Assembly: GCA_030062745.1 (NCBI GenBank)
Contig: CP099846.1
Coordinates: 5,394,001 to 5,458,000 of the forward strand
Reading direction: 5' to 3'
Origin: Capitulum mitella
Lineage: Eukaryota; Arthropoda; Thecostraca; Pollicipedomorpha; Pollicipedidae
Length of the DNA: 64,000 nucleotides
The notes beneath the pieces were generated by a model. It did not search any database, was not told where the DNA came from, and saw only the letters and a list, made by a program, of their open reading frames with translations. Numbering within the stretch: position 1 is the stretch's first letter; each line of letters begins with the position of its first letter. The position numbers were made by a program, and so were the translations under genes. This document shows, in pieces, positions 35,227-46,834 of the stretch.

Positions 35227-35547
35227 CCGGTCGCCGGCAGACGTGGTCCGTCTGCTGACCGGCCGCCGCAGACGTGGTCCGTCTGCTGACCGGCCGCCGG
35301 CAAACGTGGTCCGTGGCTGACCGTCCGCCGGCAGACGTGGTCCGTCTGTTGACCGTCCGCCGGCAGACGTGGTTCGTCTGCTGACCGGCCGCCGCAGACG
35401 TGGTCCGTGTGCTGACCGGCCGCCGCAGACGTGGTCCGTCTGCTGACCGTCCGCCGGCAGACGTGGTCCGTCTGCTGACCGTCCGCCGGCAGACGTGGTC
35501 CGTCTGCTGACCGGCCGCCGCAGACGTGGTCCGTCTGCTGACCGGAC
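35227..35547. repeat. 31/32-bp minisatellite, ten copies
   Basis: Ten units of GCAGACGTGGTCCGTCTGCT preceded by CCGCC, either 31 or 32 bases depending on one G in the CCGCCGGCAG/CCGCCGCAG part. The alternating unit lengths rotate the frame, which is why long repetitive frames appear on the minus strand. Confidence 0.93.
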
Positions 35548-35716
35548 GGCCCGCGGGGCCCGGCCACCTGGCATATGACCAGCCGGCTCGCTCCGGCCAC
35601 CCGTCCTGATTAATCGCCGGCCGGCATCTCATCAATGCCGATGGTGCGATAGCTGCCAACTGCGCTGCCCGCAGAGACCGATGTTTCCTCTGCGGCCCCG
35701 GTCAGCCGCTGAGCCC

Positions 35717-35963
35717 GTTCCGGCCGCGCCGGCCGGGGGGAGGGTGACGTTCCGGCCACGCCGGCCGGGAGGAGGGTGACGTTCCGGTCACGCCGGCGGG
35801 GGGAGGGTGACGTTCCGGCCGCGTCGGCCGGGGGAGGGTGGCGTTCCGGCCACGCCAGCCGGGGGAAGGGTGACGTTCCGGCCACGCCGGCCGGGGGGGG
35901 GTGACGTTCCGGCCACGCCGGCGGGGGGAGGGTGACGTTCCGGCCTCACCGGCCGAGGGGTGG
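35717..35963. repeat. 31-bp minisatellite, eight copies
   Basis: Eight units of GTTCCGGCCACGCCGGCCGG followed by a G-rich GGGAGGGTGAC tail. The G-tract length varies from copy to copy. It is unrelated in sequence to the 35.2 kb array 170 bases away. Confidence 0.92.
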
Positions 35964-36193
35964 TGTGTCGCCCGGCGGCCAGGCAGCATCTCGGCCTGTG
36001 GTGAGATTGGAGGAACCCCATCGGGAATGCGGAAACATAAACTCTGCCCTTGGATGCGTCCATTCGCTGGCGCGGACAATCATTAGCTTTGTCCCTCTTC
36101 CCCTGCTCGTAGGTACATGGTGAAATGTTCCCGCTCCAGAGGACAGTCGATCTGGTTTGACTCCGCGACAGCAAGCGATCAGTGAACACTATC

Positions 36194-36213
36194 GGGGGGG
36201 GGGGGGGGGGGGG
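36194..36213 (+). repeat. G20 homopolymer
   Basis: Twenty consecutive G residues. Confidence 0.9.
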
Positions 36214-36478
36214 AGCGGCCCTGGGGCACCGCCAGACGCTCATGTCAGAAAGAGGCCAAACGAGGGGACGGAGGGCGGAGTTTGGATTGATGACCGCGTG
36301 ATTGTTCACACCGAAATCTTTTGGTGTCATGGAAAAGATGGACATCCAGGGAAAAATTATGAATGACTTCTATTTTTTCATAAAATCGAGAACAACGTTC
36401 CCGGAGCATTTTCAACGTCAGAGGATGAAAGTTATTGTTGAATCGTCGTTTTGCACTACGGCAGCCACTAAAGTACTT

Positions 36479-36505
36479 ATATATATATATACATATATAT
36501 ATACG
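36479..36505. repeat. (TA)n microsatellite
   Basis: TA dinucleotide run with one ACAT interruption. Confidence 0.9.
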
Positions 36506-37032
36506 AAAGCACTGTAGTAACTATTTCCTTCCCGCCTTGAAAAGAGACGATTTAAAAATAATCTTGATATACACTGCTCACTACCTGATATATATGTTAC
36601 ACACTAACACCCTTTTGTTAAGGTTCCCGTCGGGCGGGTGAGAGTTTTACGACAAAGCATCACAGAAAATCAATGCGATTTTTTCTTAAATTGAAAATTT
36701 GAAGCCTGCACGAGACAATCTAAGCTTTGCTGCAGGCGACTGCAGCGGCCCTAGCGGCAAACCTGGGGCTTTTAAAAGGGTACAAAGACGTCACGGAGTG
36801 GTTAGCATGAAAGCTGTTGAGGGCGGGTCATAAGCTTTGAGCATACAATTATGAGAAAGTTTTTCTGTTTGTTCCACTGCTCTTTAACTCACCCTCGACC
36901 GCCTGCTTACGTACTGGGGGGTTACTAGCCTCAGTCGGTTGTCAAAGTAACTGACTCTGTCACAGAACAGTAGTTTATTCAAGGGTACCGTGGCCGTTCA
37001 TTTAAAAGGTAGCGTGCCAGCGAACTCGGCAC

Positions 37033-38336
37033 TTAGCCCGGCACTGCCTGATGTGTTTTTGTACCCGCCACCGCCTGGGGTGTGTGAAAAAGGGTACCCC
37101 CTGTTATCTCAGGATCTAACCGTCGGATCTGAATCGGTCTACCACCAATCGATAGCCCTGAGTCTTGCGATTTAGAAAATACTATGTTAGCCCTGTTCAC
37201 GTGACTGATTGCGTCACAGGTCATGTAAAACGCATAACACGACGTCTGACGACGACGACGAAAAACTTACATCGGTTTGTAACTCATATCATCGGTAGTA
37301 GTAGTCTTAGAGCCTTGCCAGTTGGATATAAAACGAAAGGTCACGATCTTCTGCATTAGATGCATGCCAAAATGTTCATAAGTGCCAGGTCAAGGTTAAC
37401 ATAGGTCATGCGAAATATTGGGCTTACTTCACATGCCAAAGATCCATGATTACTTGCAGCCGTTTTGATCTACGTGACAAAAACAACAGAAGTGAAACCT
37501 TTTTATGATCAGTTTTGCATTATCTGCGTTTCATGCGGTCAAGGTCAGTCAAGGTCAGATCAGATAAGGTTGCATTACTCTTCCTGACAAAGAGCAAACA
37601 TAACTAGCTGCGATTTTTAACTGCGTGAAGCACAGAACTGAAATGGCATCTCGTGATAACTAAATACCCTTCGTCTACTTTTTATTGGGTCAAGGTCAAG
37701 GCAAGTCAGGATAAAAAGTTATTTTTCTTTTTGCGACTAGGAACAATGATAAATGTCTGCTGCTACTGAACAATTTTCCATAGACAAACGTTGTATCTCA
37801 TTTCGTTTTGACATCTTCCTATGACGCTATCTGACCTCAAATGACCTCGCGTTGCATTTGGCGAGCTTTGCTAAGAAGAGCGTATAGATTTGATTGTCTG
37901 ACTTGAACGATCCGTTCAAGTCAAAGAAGTGTCAGGAAAGTCAGCGGCAACAACTTCTGCCAACCACAATGCGAATCAGTCCAATTGCCATCATGCATGT
38001 GACCTAGTATGACCTCTATTGTTGACATGTCACGATTGGATGTCCTTTTGGAGACCGTTTTCTATGCAAATACAAATAATTCATGCATTATACTTGCAAA
38101 TATTATAAAAAAAACCAAGCATGTTCGCACCACCCCCTGAACAGGCGAAAACAAGCACGCAAGGGTTTACTTACGACGTCATATCTCCATGACCTGACCC
38201 AGCATGAAAATGGTTTTGATGTTAAAATATGCACGTACTGAAAATTTGGTTGGGTTGACTTTAACAATTCGGGATTTATTCAAGAAAAACCGAGAGGGGT
38301 GCCCCATTTGACACCCCCCAGGCTGTGCCGGGTTAA
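37033..38336 (+). mobile_element. TTAA-type element, second subfamily
   Basis: The left end TTAGCCCGGCACTGCCTG (37033-37050) and the complement of the right end TTAACCCGGCACAGCCTG (38319-38336) form an 18-base inverted repeat with two mismatches; the left TTAA has mutated to TTAG. Behind each end is a short G/C hairpin with GGGTACCCCC (left) or GGGGTGCCCC..CACCCCCC (right). The 1.3 kb interior is noncoding and contains TCAAGGTCA at least four times (about 37540-37700) plus several TGACCT pairs. Probably a non-autonomous element related to those at 24.1, 40.4 and 41.9 kb. Confidence 0.7.
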
Positions 38337-38426
38337 GGCAAACGCATAGTTGCAAAAACTATCACCGTAAGGATTTAAACAGTCACCGTAAAAAACTTTA
38401 CACAAACACAACTTACAAGGTTGTGT

Positions 38427-38456
38427 ATTGTATTGTATATATTGTATATATATTGC

Positions 38457-38498
<42 letters not shown>

Positions 38499-38518
38499 TA
38501 TATATTGTATATATACAA
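38427..38518. repeat. (TA)n microsatellite with TATTGTATA flanks
   Basis: About 92 bases of TA-rich repeat, the central uninterrupted part about 38458-38494. TATTG-containing units on both sides are roughly symmetric. Confidence 0.9.
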
Positions 38519-38551
38519 TTGACCAAGAATAGCGGACTGCCAGGTGGCAGT

Positions 38552-38805
38552 CTCTTCCCATCCTGGCCGACTCAGGATGGAATGCTACCAGGGCTCTTGC
38601 ATGGCGTAATGGTGCTTCGAGTTCACCACACCAATAGCCAGACAAAGACTCGGTCCCTGGAGCACTAGACAGACTCGCAGGACGGAATCAGGACAGAGTC
38701 GAGACAAAGTGCAGAGAAATAACAATGCTCCCAGATGTCTGACAGCCACATTCCATCCTGGCTAGCCCAGGGTGAAATGCTGCTGATGTATCCTTACATG
38801 ATTCA
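38552..38805. repeat. Two diverged copies of a 50-bp block
   Basis: A block starting CCCATCCTGGCC and ending in CTCTTGCATG at about 38558-38602 recurs as CCATCCTGGCTAGCCC..CCTTACATG at about 38754-38802. Confidence 0.5.
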
Positions 38806-38979
38806 GTAAAAGAGCATTAATGCCACTCAAACGGGACGTAACCGCGACGGGGAATCGCGTGAGGTAGCACCACGTGAGAGACGCTGAACGAGAAGACTCC
38901 CCTATGTCCTGGCGGGGAGGTGTCATGCTACGCATTCACCGCCTCGGACGTCTACTGCGTGCGGTCGCCGTAGGACCGT

Positions 38980-39910
38980 TACACATGACCATGGCACGGA
39001 CCGCGGCGGCGGACCGTGGCTAGCGCTGCCCGCTGCAGGCCCGGCACGGCGCCTGAACTTCGGCTGCACAGACCAGCCTGCAGATCCGCGCTCGAGATGT
39101 GCAGTCGTCTTGAATCTTCAGTAGTCGGACTTGCGACATACGGCAAATGCCGAACGATCGCGCTGCTAGTTGGCCGTGCTGTTGTTCGGCACTCGAGTTG
39201 TACAGGCGGCGTCTCGAGTTGCAGTCCCACTGTGGTCGTGTGCCGGCGCGCGGACTGCATATCCTCGGTTCTAATTGCATGCTCAGTGCGGTTGCAGCTG
39301 TTGCTGCAGGTGCCGCTGTGTTGCCGGGCTGCCTCCTGTTCCGGTGCAATGTTCCGTGATTTCCCTGCCCTTGTTAGATGCTAACAGCTAGTATCGGAGT
39401 CCTCTGTGTCAGGTGACGATCGAGTACTCATCAGACGGCGACTTAATGACGCTGCGGGCGTCGCGCACCGTGCACTGCGTAGCGTGCCGTCCTCGGCATG
39501 GTGATGGCAGGACGCCTCTCGCCGGACAATCTCGCCGCCAGCGCTGCCGCATGAGCTCATGGACGGAGTGATGCATGTGGTGGCCGCCCCGGCCCAGGTA
39601 CCGAACTTCAGGAGACGGAGTACCTCGTGTACCCGTGCCCGGGCGCGACCTCGGGCCCGAGAGGTGGGGCGGCGTCTGCGGCATCCGGCGTTCGGTGAAC
39701 GCACAGGGCCAACGGCCGCCGTGGCGCCGGCCGGCACTAAGATGCTCGGCATGCCGTGGCGTTGGTCGGCATTAAGAGCGTGCCGACCGGCGCCACGGCG
39801 GTCGGCACGCGGTCGGACCAGCGGCCGGCCAGAAGGCCGGCCGCTGACCGCCGGCCGATCTGCGTGTGTCCACCGGTGCGCCGCCGCCGGAGATTCGTCG
39901 CCGCCGTGAG
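38980..39910. promoter_or_regulatory. GC-rich island
   Basis: About 930 bases of GC-rich, CpG-dense DNA bounded by AT-rich DNA. It contains a candidate minus-strand terminal exon (39409-39684) and a CGGTCGGCACG/GGCCGGCCG-rich segment near 39720-39870. Confidence 0.45.
39409..39684 (-). CDS. Candidate terminal coding exon, function unknown
   Basis: On the minus strand a frame open from above 39684 ends at TGA (39411-39409). The last 25 codons have almost only G or C in third position, like the kelch and receptor exons, and encode a plausible C-terminus (RDARSVIKSPSDEYSIVT). Upstream is a His-rich HHMHHSVHELM segment. A 3' splice-site-like GATGCCGCAG lies just upstream of codon 4. Another minus-strand frame is also open across the same region, so the call depends on codon usage alone. 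No family recognised. Confidence 0.3.
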   Translation of the reverse strand: MPQTPPHLSGPRSRPGTGTRGTPSPEVRYLGRGGHHMHHSVHELMRQRWRRDCPARGVLPSPCRGRHATQCTVRDARSVIKSPSDEYSIVT

Positions 39911-40438
39911 GCTCAAAACTGTTCCACATTATATTGCCTTAATTACCCTTTTTGTGCAAAATATCATCAGGAAAAATGCAGGTCACTACCGACTTAAACG
40001 TGGCTTTTACTCATGTGTGATGGGTGAGAGGCGGTTCTGCTGTCGGGAGGCCGCCCTTTACAATGAATTACCGTTTGAGCTGCTGGAGCTGCCAGTTTTC
40101 ATCTTTCAACCGCCATCTGGTGAATCACCTGCGACCAGCACCTGACTGACTGGACAGCGTATGTACAAGTGTGCGTGACCGTGTAACTGTTCCCTTTTGC
40201 TTTTATCTGACTTGACCTTTTCTTGATTCTTTTCGTTTTAGTGACCGACGAGAGGCCTGAATAGCCACTGTGTGCAGTGGACGACCTCAATAAATGTCTG
40301 AATCTGACTATGGATTTAAATGTTCCGGCGAGCCGCAGTCATCAAACGACTGGGGATACCCCTCTGTCAAATTAGTGTTTTTTTTCACCGCACCGCAGTT
40401 CCGCACTCTTTCCGCTCCCCAAGAGGTGAAATGCTTTA

Positions 40439-41662
40439 TTAACCCGCGCACGACCGTCGGTCCTTTTCGAACATCGACTGGGGGAGGGCAATTGACTGCC
40501 CCCCCCCCTCTAACTCACGAACGGTTGGTCGCACGACAAAAATAAGCACACCGTTGGAAAGCTTGTGACGAGTACAGCTGGAAGCTGGTCTCATCTTTAG
40601 TTTTAGATAATATGTAAGCCAATTTACGCCCTATATATGTTTTCTCATAGCCGACTGCATGAGACCGAGAAATGGCCTGAATTTCAAGGGCTGTGACTAA
40701 AAACGCATAGGTAAAGGCACCAGCGCACAAGTAAAGGTCCGCGGATGCCGATACACGTCTAATTTCCCCAGATTTGTTCAATATATACGCCGAAACGTTG
40801 AGTTAAAGACACGGTAATTCTCCCGCCAGCTGTCAGTGTGCGCCGCTGCCGTATGCGGTACAAAATTGACGGGAACTAATTTTGGCGTTCCTTTATTTTT
40901 GCGAAAAAAGGCGATCTATGTCAATTTGATTGATCTTTGTGATTCTTGTGATGGTTTCTCATGCTTAAATTCTGGAAAAATTCATTAGTTACCAGTCTAC
41001 AAAGTTGGCGGAGCTTTATTCGCTAGAGCCTGTTTATTCTCAAAATAGGCAACTTTTTCAAACTTTTTGAGGTTCCTGGTATTAATTACGTCTGTGCAAG
41101 CTAGTTCTGCCATTTTGTACCCATTCTGAGTAATTCATCGTCGATTTTGACGGTGGCGCATTTTGGCCCACTACAGTTATTCGTGACCTGACCTCAGGTC
41201 AATGGCTGGAAGTCATTGATACTTTGCCCAATGACGGTAACTAGATGTGTGCTTCCCTCCACACTAAAAATGTTATGGAATATTCCATCAATTTCCGAAA
41301 AAAACGGCGATATGTCTTAAAAATGGGCTTGACCTTAGGTCAGTGACCCGGAAAATTCCGAAAAATCTAAGATAGCAGATTTGTTGCATTTATCACGATA
41401 ACTAATTCCTGAAAGTATTATTGAGATATATTGTTTTGCGAAAAAGCTAGAGGGCGCTAAACTTTTTTGACATAGGTCTGTTTAACCTGACCTAGGTCAG
41501 GCGCCTGACCTGACCTGAAGCCAAAATTTTGACACGAGATGTAAAATTGATGGAGCAAAAGGTACACAAAGCTTCGTGACTCTGTGTTTGTTGGTTCTCT
41601 CGCAATCCCAGAAAAACCTCAGGGGGGGGCAGTCAACTGCCCCCCAGTCGGGGACGGGTTAA
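40439..41662 (+). mobile_element. TTAA-type element, third subfamily
   Basis: TTAACCCGCGCACGACCGTCGG at the left end (40439) and TTAACCCGTCCCCGACTGGG read inward from the right end (41662). The outer TTAACCCG is identical. The subterminal hairpins are striking: GGGCAATTGACTGCCC at about 40486 and the perfect GGGGGGCAGT-CA-ACTGCCCCCC at about 41624. The interior is noncoding with many TGACCT/AGGTCA words, for example GACCTGACCTCAGGTCA near 41188 and a TGACCTAGGTCAGGCG cluster near 41490. Confidence 0.78.
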
Positions 41663-41912
41663 GATCATCTAGACGGGAGGAAACGTGCCTTATCACCACA
41701 TAGGAATGAACGAGAGGGGAAGATGGGCTGGTTGCGTTAGCAGTGGGAGTGGAGTCTGGAGTCAGTCGCCTGACGGGACGATTTCATCAGTATATCACTG
41801 TGTTGGTCATTACAAGTTTTGTCAATGATCTGTGCCAAGATGACGACACGGAAACAAACCGAAACAAACGTCGCCTTAGCCTCACACCTTCGTCGCAGTC
41901 CACTACGCTGCC
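41663..41912. other. Spacer between two TTAA elements
   Basis: 250 bases of non-repetitive DNA separating two TTAA-flanked elements; nothing recognised. Confidence 0.4.
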
Positions 41913-43142
41913 TTAACCCTATTCCCGGAGGGCTAGACGGTGTGGCCGATTCACGGCAGGGGGTGGATTCGGCCCCCCTAAGATCTCGAGAACTACTCGT
42001 CCGATTTTATCGCAACAAACAGCAATCGATTTGCCGTGACGTCAACTACATTTTTATAAAAAGAAATTTCCAAAATTTGGAAATGTGTGGATACAGGGGA
42101 GCAAAAAATGCCAAAATCAGGGGTACTTTTGGTCATCTTATAATTCCGTTGTTTATCGACCGATTTCGATGAAACTGGCATGAATCGAGAGATTATGGAT
42201 AGGGCTTTTACCATGGGCGCACAAATTTGAAATTTTGAGAAAACTCATGGGCGTTCACAGGGTTTCAAAAATAGGACGATTAGTTTTCTAACAAATGAAT
42301 GAACAAAAAAGTTGGAAACACTTTTTTGGCTTCTGCTAGTCATACTATGCTAAAGAAGTACAAATCGCATTCCAATGTTTGTATAATGTTAGAATAGGCG
42401 GTGCCAGGGACATGAAAAAGGGGAAACTGTCATGGTCACACGTTCTTCAGATCAACTTGTGATCTTTGACCTTAAATGACCTCCAGTGACCTTGGGGTTA
42501 CTTGGAATGATCTCGTGTCCATCTGATATGATCTGTAAACGTTGTAAATCATTTGGATTCACTCTATTTAAAAAAAAAGATCATTTTATGGATATTACGA
42601 TATAGGGTACGCACACTGACATTTTAAGTCATAGCTCCGTGACCTGACCTGATATCAAGCTTAATGAATGAATTAATGAAACTTAATACACAAGTAGAGG
42701 GCACCGTTCTGCGTCATATATATTCCGGGTCTGGCATTTGAAAAAACGGCGCCGAAATTATTGCGAAAAAACAAATTCGATTTTTGACCTTGGCCTGGCC
42801 TTGTTAAGTGACCCCAGATAAACGAAATTACATCTGCACATTGCCCAGCTATTTACCTATACATCCATTTTAAGTTTTAAGGTCTATCTAAAAACTCAGT
42901 TTTTGGCAGACATTTTTCTTTTACCCTCAACAAGGCCAAAAATGGCCTGAGGTGCCTCCCAAAAACGTTGCCTGGCTCCGCTCCTGAGCAAAGTAGAATT
43001 TTGAAATTTTGTGACGGCACGTAGAAAGCATAGCTAGGAAAAGTCACCAAGTTTCGTGAAGCTGCGTTAAAAAGCCTGGAATTGGCAAGCAAAAAACCCG
43101 AGTGGGGGCGGACTCAGCCCCCCGTGCCGGGAATAGGGTTAA
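41913..43142 (+). mobile_element. TTAA-flanked inverted-repeat element, copy 3 (intact ends)
   Basis: Perfect 16-base inverted ends TTAACCCTATTCCCGG (41913-41928) and CCGGGAATAGGGTTAA (43127-43142). Same orientation as copy 1 and colinear with copy 2 in inverted form, with a length of 1230 against 1227 bases. The right subterminal block GGCAAGCAAAAAACCCGA is shared by all three. It contains TTTGACCTTAAATGACCT (near 42465), two half-sites four bases apart. There is an 8-base AATGAATG-type duplication near 42663 not present in copy 2. No transposase. Confidence 0.9.
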
Positions 43143-44310
43143 AATCCAGTTGCCTGTAAATCAACATGTGGTGATCTGGCTGCTGAAGGGAAACATACGA
43201 GGTCAAATCTGAGAGAGATCAAAAGGACGTGATTTGCAGCAATGCGCCATCAAGCCAGTAATAGCTGATATTGCAGTGGTGTGGGAAATGAAGGAACACC
43301 GATAGTGACGCTAAGGACTATCGGGAAAACTGCGTTACGCGAGTTGCAGTGCGGGTCAACAAAAACGGAAGCAGCCAAAGTAGTATGAAAGTCTACCGAA
43401 AGCCCACAAACTATTCTTCCTATCGTTGTTTGACATCGCCCGTTGCTACGTTATTTTCTACCGTTGCTTGATATAAGCGTCTGGACGCAAACAATTCTAA
43501 ATGTCTGCGCGCGGACAAAGTGCCTGCAGCGGGGATTCAGTTTCTCCAGGACGTGCCCGGACCGGGACGGATGATGTCGGATGTGCCAGACTGGCGTGAA
43601 ACGGTCCGTACACGAGGGGCGTCCACCAGCATCGCAGCATCACGAGTCTCCGTTCTGAGGCAACCAGATCTTTCCCTGATTTGGTAGCGGGGACGTCAGG
43701 CGCCGAACACAGCGTGAAGCGTACTTCTCCATCAGCTGTCAGCTTCGTGACGGGAAATTTCCAATATTTGCGAAAACAGACGATTTTTGCAATAGTTTCT
43801 TTTCTGGCTGCAGCCCGGTATGGAGTTTCCAACCGGATTATGGTGTGCCGTCAAGTGCAGAGCAACAGTGACATCGCAGAACACGCCTGGCGATTCAGAC
43901 CCCCAGCTGTCAACTCCGACGCTGGAACATATGAGGAAACCATAGGCCGGGGCAATGCAGAAATAGCGAGCTGCCGCTAACGAGACATCTGGGTGAAAAT
44001 TAAGTATGAGTGGCTTGTGTAGAATCTCCTGCACTGTTGGTGTTGCTAATGCAAGACGAATAATTACGAAGTGTAGCGTTAATCCTATGGTCATGCATGG
44101 AACATGATGTTGACACTAATAAAAATCCTCTAAAACAAAAAAATACTTCAGAGTGACGTGGCTGGGGCGTATTTAGAATTTGACAAACAGGGATGCTATC
44201 ACGCTTTAGAGGGGTCGCCATTAGCTTGAGGGTCGCCAATACATATGCTGCGGGCGGCAGCTGAAGTGCTATTCATTTTTTGCATTATTTTATCGTATAT
44301 TTGCGCCCGT
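43143..44310. other. No recognised gene
   Basis: Overlapping frames of about 100-120 codons occur on both strands at 43.5-44.1 kb, with no motif. Confidence 0.3.
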
Positions 44311-44319
44311 CCAGGATTT

Positions 44320-45290
44320 CCGGCAATCTTCTGTTCTTTACGGCGTGCTTCAAAACGTCAGAAATACTTTCAGACCATAGGGGCGCCTTCTGAGCCCTCG
44401 GGGGTGCGCCTCAAAAGTTTGGAACGCCCTTTTTTGTTCTTTAGGTCCTCCTTCAAGCCACTGGGACACATTTTCAAGCCTCAGGGGCGCCGTTGGAACC
44501 ATCGGGGACGACCCTCCAGGGGTCTAGGCACCCTTCTATTGTTTTGGGTGTTCTTCGAGCCATCGGGGATGCCCCTCCGGGTTCCGGGGTGCCAAGACTC
44601 TTTAGGGTGCCCTTCTAGCTCTCCCAACGTATTTTTTAGACTACAATAACGTCCTCAGAGAACTCAGGTGCGCTCCTCCATGGTTTGGGGTACCCTTGTA
44701 TTCTTTAGGACTTCCTTCTAGACGTCGGAACATATTTTCAGACCACATGGGCAACATTTGAGCCCTTGGGGTGCCATGTTAGGTTTGGTCTCCTTTTTAT
44801 TTTATTTTATTTTATTTCATTTTATTTTTTAGACGTCCTTCTAGATCTGTGACAGATTTTAGACGTCAGCAGCGCCCATGGACGCCCTTTGGAGTCTCCG
44901 ACATCGGATGATCGGACAGCCTTTTGGATAGCCGACATCTTTCGGCCATCGAGGGCGCCCCACCAGTGGTTTGGGCTCCTTTGTATTATTAAGGAGGTTT
45001 TTCTAACCTTCGGTACATAGACTTCAGGGGCGCCCGAATGAGCCCTGGGGGGCACCCCTCCAGTTCGAGGGTATGGGGCGCTCGATGATTCTTCACGCCA
45101 TCTGAGCTCTCGAGGAAGGCCGCCTCTCCAGGATTTGGGGTGCTCTTGGATCTTCATGGCCATTTAGTTAAACTGAGTTGTTGATTTTCTTCCCAACCTC
45201 GGGATATTTTTAGGCGTCATGAGTCGCCCTTCGAGACCTGGAGATCATAATTCAGGCTTACAGGGCGCATCTCCCGACAGGGGTGTTTTC
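44320..45290. repeat. Decayed tandem array, about 100-105-bp period
   Basis: A recurring pattern (TTCTTTAGG..CCTTCTAG..CGG..ACATATTTTCAGACC..AGGGGCGCC..GAGCCCTCGGGG..GCCCCTCC) is found about nine times with a spacing near 104 bases. Copies are strongly diverged, so this is an old satellite-like array. A (TTTTA)n run sits within it at about 44791-44828. Confidence 0.65.
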
Positions 45291-45299
45291 GGCGCCTAA

Positions 45300-46830
45300 A
45301 GAAGATGCCATGGCGCAATGAAGCGCCCCCCCCGCTGTGATTCAATTTCAATCGTCCTATCAGAAAATAAAAATAACTTAAGGTGATGATTATCCTCAAC
45401 AGTGATACAAAACTCCATGAATGACGAGAGATCACAGAGAAACCCCTGAATGTTGGCTGGTTTCCGGTTCACACGCAGGCCGTTGAACAAGCAGTCCCCC
45501 GGAAGCCGCCAGGACGGTTGTTGTTGAAATCAACAGACATGGCTTTATCTGCGCACGGCTAAACCATCATGAGCTAGTCCTTGCTGTGAACACAAGGCAG
45601 GATTTCTTCATGCAAGCCGGGGGTGTATAATCCTACAACAATAAAGATTTGAGCCATTTCTGTACGTGATATGTCCCCTTGAACATAGTTGCCAACTCCC
45701 GAGGTCAAAGGTGTTTCTAATGATACCTGAATTTCCTTGGTCTGTTAAAAACTAGGGCCCAGTAGCCGTAAAGAAACGAACGGACCCATCTTAGTTCCTG
45801 ATTTTTACGCTATATTAGCCGCCAGCGTCTTTGGGAAACTTGAATCACTCGGAGCAGGCTCCAAGTCTTTATTTTTCAAAAATACCCTTACGCATGATAT
45901 TTTAAAAGAATTAGTGCACTTGCAGTTAAGAAATCTTTTTTGAGGTAGTTTTTGCCTTTCGTATTACTGTCTTAGGAGCAGAATCATGGCACCGGTACTG
46001 GTAAACGAAATTCGTCTATGGCGAATGTCGCATACCAGCACCGTTGCATGTTACGACACTCCTGCTTGATAGTTGTTAAATTTGTCATAACTTCCACGTT
46101 TAGCCGTTGCATCGTCATACATCTGCAGGGCGGCGGGCCCCATGCACACACCGAGCAGTCCCACCATCAACGCCTAACCCGGAGTATGATGACCAGGAAT
46201 ATCATCATCGCCTCTCGTGCATCAAACCGGCTTCGATTTTAAGTCCTTGGAGCGATAATCATCAACGAAAAACAACCTTTCATCGCTCGTCAGGTCAATG
46301 CCCGTGAACCATTTTCCTATAGGAGGATAGGCCGCTACGCTCCAGGCTTTTATGATCATTGAAAATGTGGCGAGGAGCGTCGAGCACCATTGTGCAGCTG
46401 CATGGAATATTTATCATGCAACTACCCGATATTATGGTGCCTATGCCTATTCTAGAAAAAAGGTCCTTACGAACATAGGTAGCGGAACGGGAGAAGGGCA
46501 CGGGGGTACCGTGCGAACCCCCGTCAACCGACGAAATTTAACATTAAGTCTATGGCATTGCATGGAAACAGATCGCTCAAAAAGTAGCCTGTGCCTCCCC
46601 CTTGCCGGAACACGTTCCGCCCCACGTTCCGCCCCTACGAATACCGCATGTTCTGTTCATGTAGTCATTTTGAATTATGTAACACTGCTAAAATCATTCC
46701 TGAATACATTACGGAGGATGAAACGTACTGGAATTGATCGGAACGAACGGATTGGAACCATCTCAATCTTGTACCGTGGTAGGGGGACAGACTCCCTCCT
46801 TCCCCGTCCGGTTTTTCGCTCGCCGTTCCC
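45300..46830. other. No recognised gene
   Basis: No domain or repeat recognised. Confidence 0.3.
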
Positions 46831-46834
46831 AAGC

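Noticed and set aside
34919-35659. 246-codon minus-strand frame with repeated Arg-Arg-Thr-Thr-Ser-Ala
   Set aside because: Produced by the 31/32-bp minisatellite; three overlapping frames give similar repeats.
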